A stretch of 45,891 nucleotides of DNA from a virus. Of this stretch, positions 17,955-25,522 are shown in pieces (the stretch's first letter is position 1; every line of letters begins with the position of its first letter). The notes under the pieces were generated by a model, which was not told the origin of the DNA, made no database searches, and saw only the letters and a program-made list of their open reading frames with translations. Location: the IMG/VR virus record IMGVR_UViG_3300045790_000309, positions 1 to 45,891 of that record; one strand, given 5' to 3'. The position numbers were made by a program, and so were the translations under genes.

Positions 17955-20900
17955 GTGGCAAAGTCGAACATACCGCTAAAGGCAGAAGGAACAAATGGTG
18001 ATCTGAAGGAGTTAACTCCTACGGAAGAGCATTACCTCGCCTATCAAGCAGGATTGCAATTAGCGGCAGGTACCACAGGCGCAGGTACTCTACATAAGAC
18101 TTCGGGTACCACTATCGGTACGTTCGTTGATACTTACTACAATGAGGCAGACGGCACACACCCTGCCTCTGCCATAACTTCTGGTAGTACATCTACTCCC
18201 CTAAAGCAAATACAAGGTACTGCTAACTACACTGGTGCGAACTATCGCAGACCAGTAGGGTATCTGAACAGTGGTGCCGAAGGTCTATATGAATTCCCCG
18301 ACTCTGATATGTCTGTTCTTACGACTAGACTTAATGCTCGTATTGCTCTATCAGATTATCCCGGAACATATAAACTAGGAACCTCTGCTCCGTCAAGTGA
18401 CTATAGTGCCTTACTGTCAAACGTATACACCGATACATTAGGTAACGGAACAAGCACAGTATACAACATCTACAAACGAAATACAATGTCTGCCCCCTCA
18501 ACTATCAGACCTATGGGTTTGGTTGGTTCTGATTCGGCAGGGTCGTTTAGTGGTATTCGTGAACTAAATGATAACGAGATCAAGCATACGTTTGGTCAAC
18601 ACGCCAAGACAGAACGTGCAGTAGTAGGTAACATTGGTTCTTATCAGTTGAGATCTGCTACCCAAGGTGTTCCTTCTGCTTCTGGTACATGGGCGGCAAA
18701 GGGTACTGCTACTAATACAAAGAGAACAACTTCGGAAGTTGCGTACACAAGAACTCGCGCATCCGCATATACTCGTACTCGTGGTTCTGCTTATGCAAGA
18801 ACTCGTACTTCGGCATACACAAGAAATTCCCTTCAGACCTTTACTGGTACTTACGCAGGTGACTTTGTAGGTAACTACACTCGTGCCTTTGCAGGTAACT
18901 ATGCAAGAAACTTTGCAGGAAACTACGTTGGAGACTTCATTGGTAACTATCAACGTACTCGTGTGTCTCAGTACACAACTAATTTCACAGACGTATTTAC
19001 TAGAAACTTCGTAGGCAACTATCAGCGTATTCGAGTATCAAACTATACTCGTGACCGTATTACTGTATTTACTGGTAACTTCATAGGAAACTATGTTCGT
19101 ACTCGTATCTCTGCATATGCTAGAACAAGTACTCGAACAAGAAATAGTAACTACATTAGAACTCGAACCTCTGCATACACGACTGTCTTTGCAGGTAACT
19201 ATGTTGGAGACTTTGTAGGCAACTACTCACGAACTCGTGTGTCTGGTTACTCTGGTGCTTACACTAGAATAAGAAACTCTGCCTATATTAGAACTCGTAC
19301 TTCAACATATACTCGTGATCGTGTTACAAACTTTACTGGTGATTTCATTGGTAATTATTCTCGTAACCGTGTGTCTGCATATACTAGAACCTCAACGCGA
19401 ACTCGTACTTCGGCATATGCTCGTACCAGAATCTCAACGTATACTCGCGATAGTTTGCAAACGTTTACTGGTAACTTCTTAGGCAACTACTCTCGAACTC
19501 GAATATCTACCTATAATAGAACTCGTGCATCTAACTATGCAGGTAACTATACTGGTAACTATTCTCGTATTCGTATCTCTGCTTACACTCGTGATCGTGT
19601 TACAAACTTCAGTGGTGACTTCGTAGGTAACTATGCACGAACTCGTAGTTCAGCATATATCCGTGATAGACTAGTAACCTTTACTGGTGACTATGTTGGT
19701 AACTATAGCAGAACATTCGTAGGTAACTATGCCCGAACGTTTGTTGGTAACTATGCTCGTGCCTTTGCAGGTAACTACATTGGTAACTATGCGAGGATCT
19801 CAACAAGAACTCGATCATCTACCTATAATAGAACATCAACAAGAGATTCTTTAGTAACATATACTCGCGATAATGTTGTTGGTTATACAGGTAACTTCGG
19901 TGGTAACTATTCCAGAACTTATACTGGTAACTATAGCAGAACATTTGCAGGGGATTATGTTGGTAATTACTCTCGTGCGTTCGCAGGAAATTACATTGGT
20001 AATTACTCTCGTGCGTTCGCAGGTAACTATGTTGGTAACTTTGTCGGTAACTATGCTCGTGGGTTTGCAGGAAATTACATAGGTAACTATGCACGAACTT
20101 TCGTAGGTGACTATATTGGTAACTTCACTGGCAACTATGCTCGTGGGTTTGCAGGTGACTATGTTGGTAACTATGCTCGTGGATTCGTAGGCAACTATGG
20201 TCGTACCAGATACTCTGCATACATTCGAAACAGTACTAGAATCTCTACTCGTATTCTTAACTATACCAGAATATCGACTATTACCTCTACTCGCATTCTA
20301 GACTATCAGCGTACATCCACAAGAACTAGCACACCTACCGAAACGTACACACGAATTGGTTACTATGCAGGTGACTTCATTGGTAACTATACGCGTATCA
20401 GTATAAACACTGGTACCTATATTCGTATCAGAACTGCGACAGGAACGTACACAAGAGATCGTACTGCTACAGGAACATACATTAGAATTCGTATTCCTAC
20501 TAGCACAAACACTGGAACGTACACACGAAACCGTATTGCCTCATACATTGGCAACTATGGTAGACTCCGAATTGCTATCAGTACAAACACTGGTACATAT
20601 ATTAGAACTCGTATTGCCTCATACATTGGTAACTACGGAAGACTTCGTATTGCAATCAGTACAAACACTGGTACTTATATCCGTATCCGTACTGCCGCGT
20701 ACCTTGGTAACTATACTCGTACATTATACTACGCAGGTGACTTCGCAGGTAACTACACTCGTACTCTATACTATACTGGTAACTATACTCGTACCTTATA
20801 CTATATCGGTAACTACGCAGGTGACTATACTCGTACACTGTATTACGCAGGTAACTATACTCGTACCTTATACTATACTGGTAACTACACTGGTAACTAT

Positions 20901-23900
20901 CAGCGTGCATTATACTACGCAGGTAACTATACTCGTACATTGTATTACGTTGGTAACTATGGACGAACTCGCATCGCGACTGGTACATACATTAGAATTC
21001 GTATTGCGACTGGTACATACATTCGTATCTCGACCAGAAACCGTCTTTCGCAACCGGCATACACAAGAACATCGACTCGTACTTCTACTCGCGATGTTGC
21101 ATATACGCGCATTAACTCTAAAACTGGTAACACTGTATACTTCGTTGGTAGTGGTTACTACGCAGGTAACTTCACTGGTAACTACACAAGAAACCTATAC
21201 TACGCAGGTAACTACACTGGTAACTATCAGCGTAATTTATACTACACTGGTAACTATCAGCGTAATTTATACTACGCAGGTAACTATTCTCGTGACCGTA
21301 TTGCCACTGGTACATACATTAGAATTCGTATTGCGACTGGTACATACACTAGACTGCGTATTGCTATTAGCACCGCTACTGGTACTTACATTAGAACTCG
21401 TATTGCTACTGGCACATACATTCGTATACGACTAACCAACCGTATTGCTACTGGTACTTACATTAGAATTCGTACTGCGACTGGCACATACATTCGTACC
21501 TCTACAAGAACTAGTACTCCTACAGGAACTTATACTAGAAACCGTATTGGTTCGTACACTGGTAACTATCAGCGTACATTGTATTATACTGGTAACTATA
21601 CTGGAGATTACTCTAGAAACCGTATTGGTTCATATGCAGGTAACTATCAGCGTACTCTATACTACACAGGCAACTATACTGGAGATTACTCTCGTAACCG
21701 TATTGCCGCATACCTTGGTAACTATCAGCGTACTCTGTATTATATCGGAAACTATACTGGTAATTACACTAGAACATTGTACTATATCGGAAACTATACC
21801 CGAACTCTATATTACACTGGTAACTATCAGCGTACCTTATATTATACTGGTGACTACACTAGAAACTCTACTCGTACTTCTACTCGTATTCTTGGGTACA
21901 CTAGAATCGGTTCATACGCAGGTGACTTCGTAGGTAACTATACGCGTATTGGTTTCTATGCAGGTAACTATACTGGTGACTATGTTCGAACAGGATACTA
22001 TACTGGTGACTTTATAGGTAACTATGCTCGTGCGTTTGTTGGTAACTATTCACGAACTCGTATCTCTGCATACGCAAGAACATCCACACGGAATCGTATC
22101 TCGACTTACATTAGGATTCGTGTTACTAACTATACTCGTAACCGTATCTCGACTTATACTCGCGACTCAACTCGTAACCGTATCTCTACATACAATAGAA
22201 CTCGTGCTACTGACTATACTCGCAGTCGTATCTCCGCATATGCAAGAACCAGTACGCGTAGTCGTATCTCTGCATACGCTAGGACTAGTACTCGTGCAAG
22301 AGCATCTACCTACACTAGAGGTAGAGTAAGTGCATACACAAGAACATCCACACGAGATAGTCTTGTAGTTTCTACTTCGGGTGGGGGTGCAAGATACTCA
22401 GATCAATCTAACTTGTTGTGGCAGAACAACTTTGCTGAGTGGACTACTGGTACTGGTTCTGCAACTAACTATCCTCAGAACGGTGATGGTAACTCTCGTA
22501 TTGTTGATGCATCCCCGAAAGGTCAAGATGTCGTTTGGGACGTATCAAATCAAGATGCAGGTTCGGATGCAGATGGTGGTTGGAATGGTGATTTCTTTGC
22601 TATTGACAAAACTAAGAAGTATCGTTTCTCCGTTTGGATGAGACGTAAGACTTTCGGTAGCGGTACCGCTTATTTTGGTTTCAATACTAATGGTAGTGGT
22701 GTCGATAGAAAGAACGTAACTGGTGCTTATGGCCCTCCAACCAACCCATACTTCTGGTACGGTGAGCATTTCTCAGGTGATAATGTTGGAGAATGGTTCT
22801 TATTTGTAGGTCACGTTTGGCCAAACGGAACTACTGTCGAATCTGGTGGTATGGATGCTGAATCTGGTATCTACAATATGAGTGGTGAAAAGGTAGCAAA
22901 CACAAACCTAGACTACATTTTTAAAAGTGATAACAGTACCGCAAGACATCGTGCATACTTGTACTACTCAACAGATACGAGTACCAATCAACAATTTTGG
23001 GAACCTCGTGTAGATGACACGACTCACGCGTCTATTCCAACTGTTGCTGATATGATTGCACAGTCTGGTTCATACACGCGTACATTCGCAGGTAACTTCG
23101 TAGGTAACTATGCTCGTGGGTTTGCAGGTAACTTTACTGGCGAATATTTAAGAACCTCGACTCGCACTCGTAACAGTTCTTATATCCGTAACCGCATATC
23201 AACCTACACTAGAAACCGTGTGTCTGCATATGCTCGTACTCGTATCACAGATTATGTTGCAAACTATGTCGGTAACTATTCTCGTACCTTTATAGGTAAC
23301 TACTCAAGGAATAGAATACAGGTATTCGCAGGTAACTTTGTTGGTAACTACTCTCGCGCATTTGCAGGTAATTACTCAAGGATCTCTACGCGAACTCGTG
23401 TAAGTAACTTCGTAGGTAACTATGCTCGTGCGTTTATTGGTAACTATAGCAGAACTCGTGTAACTGATTATGTCGGAAACTTCGTAGGCAACTATGGTCG
23501 TGGATTCGTAGGCAATTATGCAAGGGACTTTGCAGGTAACTATGTCGGAAACTACTCACGAACGTTTGTGGGAGAGTACACGCGTAACAGTATTCAAGTC
23601 TTTGCAGGTAACTTCGTAGGCAACTATGCAAGAAACTTTGTGGGTAACTATTCTCGTTCATTCCAAGGTAACTACACAGGAACATACAGTAGGGACTTTG
23701 CAGGAGAATACACAAGAACTCGTGTTACTGATTCTGTTGGCGAATACACAGGAAACTTTACTCGTGACTTCACTGGTGACTATACTCGTAATTTCGCAGG
23801 AAATTACATTGGAAACTACAGTCGCGCATTTGTCGGAGAATATACTCGTGATAGCATAGCAACCTTTGCAGGTAACTTTGTTGGTAACTATGCTCGTGGG

Positions 23901-24260
23901 TTCGCAGGAGAGTATGCAAGAACTCGTGTAAGTAACTACACTGGAGACTTCATTGGTAACTTCACTAGAAACTTCGTTGGAGAATATAGCAGAAACTCAG
24001 TAAGAACTTCAACACGAACTCGTGCATCTACTTTCACTCGTAGTCGTATCTCTGCGTATGCAAGAACATCCACAAGAGTTAGTACAGATGATTACGTTGG
24101 AGATTTCACAGGAAACTTTACTCGCGACTTCGCAGGTAACTATTCTAGGGCGTTTACAGGTAATTATAGTAGGAACTTCGCAGGTAACTATGTTGGTACT
24201 ACAGTTGGTTCAGGAACAGAAGTAATAGAGACGTATACATTGTATGTAAGGGTCGCATAA
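17955..24260 (+). CDS. Giant tetrapeptide-repeat protein B, 2101 residues, with inserted lectin-like domain
   Basis: The gene starts at GTG behind a late promoter. Residues 1-263 are the head domain shared with protein A. Residues about 264-1470 are a nearly unbroken tetrapeptide repeat, for example YTRA-FAGN-YARN-FAGN-YVGD-FIGN. In the middle (about 755-1320) a variant dominates, with units like TGTYIRIR and TLYYAGNYTR, and the register shifts by two residues. Residues about 1476-1700 are a non-repetitive globular insert with features of a carbohydrate-binding jelly roll. The repeat resumes from 1707 to about 2078 and the chain ends ETYTLYVRVA. The protein is rich in Tyr, Arg, Asn, Gly and Thr and almost lacks Cys. 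It is probably a very long fibre or adhesin. Tandem duplication with protein A is evident from both ends. Confidence 0.72.
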   Translation: MAKSNIPLKAEGTNGDLKELTPTEEHYLAYQAGLQLAAGTTGAGTLHKTSGTTIGTFVDTYYNEADGTHPASAITSGSTSTPLKQIQGTANYTGANYRRPVGYLNSGAEGLYEFPDSDMSVLTTRLNARIALSDYPGTYKLGTSAPSSDYSALLSNVYTDTLGNGTSTVYNIYKRNTMSAPSTIRPMGLVGSDSAGSFSGIRELNDNEIKHTFGQHAKTERAVVGNIGSYQLRSATQGVPSASGTWAAKGTATNTKRTTSEVAYTRTRASAYTRTRGSAYARTRTSAYTRNSLQTFTGTYAGDFVGNYTRAFAGNYARNFAGNYVGDFIGNYQRTRVSQYTTNFTDVFTRNFVGNYQRIRVSNYTRDRITVFTGNFIGNYVRTRISAYARTSTRTRNSNYIRTRTSAYTTVFAGNYVGDFVGNYSRTRVSGYSGAYTRIRNSAYIRTRTSTYTRDRVTNFTGDFIGNYSRNRVSAYTRTSTRTRTSAYARTRISTYTRDSLQTFTGNFLGNYSRTRISTYNRTRASNYAGNYTGNYSRIRISAYTRDRVTNFSGDFVGNYARTRSSAYIRDRLVTFTGDYVGNYSRTFVGNYARTFVGNYARAFAGNYIGNYARISTRTRSSTYNRTSTRDSLVTYTRDNVVGYTGNFGGNYSRTYTGNYSRTFAGDYVGNYSRAFAGNYIGNYSRAFAGNYVGNFVGNYARGFAGNYIGNYARTFVGDYIGNFTGNYARGFAGDYVGNYARGFVGNYGRTRYSAYIRNSTRISTRILNYTRISTITSTRILDYQRTSTRTSTPTETYTRIGYYAGDFIGNYTRISINTGTYIRIRTATGTYTRDRTATGTYIRIRIPTSTNTGTYTRNRIASYIGNYGRLRIAISTNTGTYIRTRIASYIGNYGRLRIAISTNTGTYIRIRTAAYLGNYTRTLYYAGDFAGNYTRTLYYTGNYTRTLYYIGNYAGDYTRTLYYAGNYTRTLYYTGNYTGNYQRALYYAGNYTRTLYYVGNYGRTRIATGTYIRIRIATGTYIRISTRNRLSQPAYTRTSTRTSTRDVAYTRINSKTGNTVYFVGSGYYAGNFTGNYTRNLYYAGNYTGNYQRNLYYTGNYQRNLYYAGNYSRDRIATGTYIRIRIATGTYTRLRIAISTATGTYIRTRIATGTYIRIRLTNRIATGTYIRIRTATGTYIRTSTRTSTPTGTYTRNRIGSYTGNYQRTLYYTGNYTGDYSRNRIGSYAGNYQRTLYYTGNYTGDYSRNRIAAYLGNYQRTLYYIGNYTGNYTRTLYYIGNYTRTLYYTGNYQRTLYYTGDYTRNSTRTSTRILGYTRIGSYAGDFVGNYTRIGFYAGNYTGDYVRTGYYTGDFIGNYARAFVGNYSRTRISAYARTSTRNRISTYIRIRVTNYTRNRISTYTRDSTRNRISTYNRTRATDYTRSRISAYARTSTRSRISAYARTSTRARASTYTRGRVSAYTRTSTRDSLVVSTSGGGARYSDQSNLLWQNNFAEWTTGTGSATNYPQNGDGNSRIVDASPKGQDVVWDVSNQDAGSDADGGWNGDFFAIDKTKKYRFSVWMRRKTFGSGTAYFGFNTNGSGVDRKNVTGAYGPPTNPYFWYGEHFSGDNVGEWFLFVGHVWPNGTTVESGGMDAESGIYNMSGEKVANTNLDYIFKSDNSTARHRAYLYYSTDTSTNQQFWEPRVDDTTHASIPTVADMIAQSGSYTRTFAGNFVGNYARGFAGNFTGEYLRTSTRTRNSSYIRNRISTYTRNRVSAYARTRITDYVANYVGNYSRTFIGNYSRNRIQVFAGNFVGNYSRAFAGNYSRISTRTRVSNFVGNYARAFIGNYSRTRVTDYVGNFVGNYGRGFVGNYARDFAGNYVGNYSRTFVGEYTRNSIQVFAGNFVGNYARNFVGNYSRSFQGNYTGTYSRDFAGEYTRTRVTDSVGEYTGNFTRDFTGDYTRNFAGNYIGNYSRAFVGEYTRDSIATFAGNFVGNYARGFAGEYARTRVSNYTGDFIGNFTRNFVGEYSRNSVRTSTRTRASTFTRSRISAYARTSTRVSTDDYVGDFTGNFTRDFAGNYSRAFTGNYSRNFAGNYVGTTVGSGTEVIETYTLYVRVA
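18744..22364 (+). repeat. Tetrapeptide (12-bp unit) repeat block 1 of protein B
   Basis: About 300 consecutive four-residue units are encoded here. The first part (18744-20220) keeps strict four-residue phasing with an aromatic residue or Arg in position 1. From about 20220 to 21900 the units change to GTYIRIRI- and LYYTGNYT-type, and phasing slips by two residues. The last part (21900-22364) returns to RISAYART- and STRT-type units. A long frame in another register (20536-21435) is a by-product of the 12-base periodicity. Confidence 0.85.
22380..23072 (+). other. Globular lectin/CBM-like domain inserted in protein B
   Basis: This stretch encodes about 225 ordinary, non-repetitive residues between two repeat blocks. 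Segments such as YRFSVWMRRKTFGSGTAYFG, an aromatic-rich WFLFVGHVWP and a closing YLYYSTDTSTNQQFWEPRVD resemble beta-sandwich carbohydrate-binding or collagen-binding-type jelly rolls found in phage fibres. The fold assignment is from pattern only. Its place within the repeat suggests a receptor-binding head mounted on a long shaft. Confidence 0.55.
23073..24190 (+). repeat. Tetrapeptide (12-bp unit) repeat block 2 of protein B
   Basis: About 90 further units follow the inserted domain, again in strict four-residue phase, dominated by FAGN, FVGN, YARG, YSRT and GEYTR-type units. GEY variants are commoner here than in block 1, so the two blocks have separate histories. Confidence 0.8.
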
Positions 24261-24265
24261 AAGAC

Positions 24266-24295
24266 TTGACATAAGATGATGATATATAGTATAAT
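24266..24295 (+). promoter_or_regulatory. Consensus sigma70 promoter (TTGACA - 18 bp - TATAAT)
   Basis: TTGACA at 24266-24271 and TATAAT at 24290-24295 are both perfect matches to the bacterial housekeeping consensus, separated by 18 bases. The element lies in the 67-base gap before the gene at 24328 and is followed by a GGAG ribosome-binding site. It is unlike the TATAAATA late promoters of the neighbours and would be read by unmodified host RNA polymerase, that is, early in infection. Confidence 0.8.
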
Positions 24296-24327
24296 GGTAA
24301 TTGAATTTTAATCGGAGATGAAGTAAG

Positions 24328-24792
24328 ATGAGTTATAAAAGATGGATGGATAATGCATTCTGGGAAGATGATACTAAAGAGAAGTTGAATTGTATCCTAG
24401 AGATAATGGATGACGTGGAACGCGAGACACGACAAGTAATGTTGTTGCAACGCACTAACAAAGACGGAACGCCAAACGAACTGTTCAATGAAGTTATTGA
24501 TGATCTAGGTGTAGAGTCAGTTGATCGAAACACCGAAGACCGTAAGGTACGCAAGGCGGCAGAGAAGGAAGAAGGTCAACAAAGAGATGTTGAGTTTGCT
24601 CGTGCGCGGAAGTTGGAAGAACTGTTTAACTACAAGTTGGAGATCTTTGAGACCGAAGAGATTAAGAACTCTAAGAATCGTAAACTCAAAGGTAAGTTGA
24701 GACGCGCCAAGTCTAAGATTGAAGTAAACTTATATGCAATGATGTTGTTGCAAGAGGTTCTTGAACCAACGGAAGTAGTTGCTGATGAGTGA
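24328..24792 (+). CDS. Unknown charged, helical protein
   Basis: This 154-residue protein is first in the sigma70-promoter cassette. It is rich in Glu, Lys, Arg and Leu throughout, with probable long helices at about residues 15-35 and 80-150 (for example RKLEELFNYKLEIFETEEIK). It has no signal peptide, membrane segment or catalytic motif that I recognise. Its end overlaps the start of the glycosyltransferase gene by 8 bases, so the two are probably translated together. Its early-type promoter argues against a simple virion role. I cannot assign a function. Confidence 0.65.
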   Translation: MSYKRWMDNAFWEDDTKEKLNCILEIMDDVERETRQVMLLQRTNKDGTPNELFNEVIDDLGVESVDRNTEDRKVRKAAEKEEGQQRDVEFARARKLEELFNYKLEIFETEEIKNSKNRKLKGKLRRAKSKIEVNLYAMMLLQEVLEPTEVVADE

Positions 24793-25522
24793 TAAGACTG
24801 AAGGATATGTACTGGTTGCATCCAATAAGATTAACTTCTATAGGTATGCAATCAATCTAGCAGAGTCCATCTTAGACTTCTATCCTGATGCCAAGATTAC
24901 TTTGTTCTGCGAAGAGTGGATGTTCGAAGAACTTCATCGTGATCTCTTTGATAATGTTGAATGGTGTACTGGACACTACCGTGCCAAGTTAGAAGGTATG
25001 GCAAGATCTCCTTATGACCTAACCATGTACCTTGATGTTGATATGGAAGTAGAACACGAAGACATTAGTACTTGTTTCCAAATCTTGAGAGATAGCGAAC
25101 ACGATATGTTGTTCTCTGCATTGACCGATGATAGATCATATGTCTATGCTGAACGAGACTTTGACACCCCCGAAGGTAAGGCAAAGTTTACTCTATGTGG
25201 TGGTATATGTTTGTATGATATGACAGTACCTATCATCAAAGAGTTTGTTGCAGAATGGGAAGACTTGACCAAGAGACAAATGGATAAGGAATGGTGGCCA
25301 GAAGGTTACATCGATTCCCTGAAGTCTTGGGATCAGTTCTCTCTATGGTGGTTGACAGAGAAGGAAGATAAGTACAAAGATTTAAACTATGGCATCATCT
25401 ATGATGATCTGCGATGGAACTATTACAACGCTTTTAATTGGCATAAGACCAAACCAGAGTCAGGGCCAGTTATTGTACGGCACTACTCGTGCGGATTAGA
25501 TAAGGACGGACACATATTATGA
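24785..25522 (+). CDS. GT-A-type glycosyltransferase (GT8-like)
   Basis: I chose the ATG at 24785 (245 residues) because an upstream in-frame TTG at 24779 adds only two residues. The N-terminus (GYVLVASNKINFYRYAINLA, then SILDFYPDAKITLFCEE) has the strand-helix pattern of a nucleotide-sugar-binding domain. LTMYLDVDMEV near residue 80 supplies the metal-binding DxD motif. A later Gly/Cys segment (FTLCGGICLYDM) and a C-terminal VIVRHYSCGL His fit GT-A enzymes. It should transfer a sugar from a nucleotide donor; the acceptor is unknown. It is sandwiched by overlap between the unknown protein and the 2OG-oxygenase-like gene, which suggests a joint task. Confidence 0.68.
   Translation: MSDKTEGYVLVASNKINFYRYAINLAESILDFYPDAKITLFCEEWMFEELHRDLFDNVEWCTGHYRAKLEGMARSPYDLTMYLDVDMEVEHEDISTCFQILRDSEHDMLFSALTDDRSYVYAERDFDTPEGKAKFTLCGGICLYDMTVPIIKEFVAEWEDLTKRQMDKEWWPEGYIDSLKSWDQFSLWWLTEKEDKYKDLNYGIIYDDLRWNYYNAFNWHKTKPESGPVIVRHYSCGLDKDGHIL

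Noticed and set aside
20536-21435. Long + strand frame of 299 codons overlapping protein B
   Set aside because: It lies in another frame of the 12-base repeat; its Leu/Val/Thr/His-rich pseudo-repeat is the expected by-product of periodic DNA. The same applies to 15601-15834, 17524-17895, 21445-21933, 22024-22329 and 23626-23859.
15390-24190. Direct repeats resembling a CRISPR or satellite array
   Set aside because: The repeats are 12 bases, diverged, in codon phase and without spacers; they encode a continuous protein.
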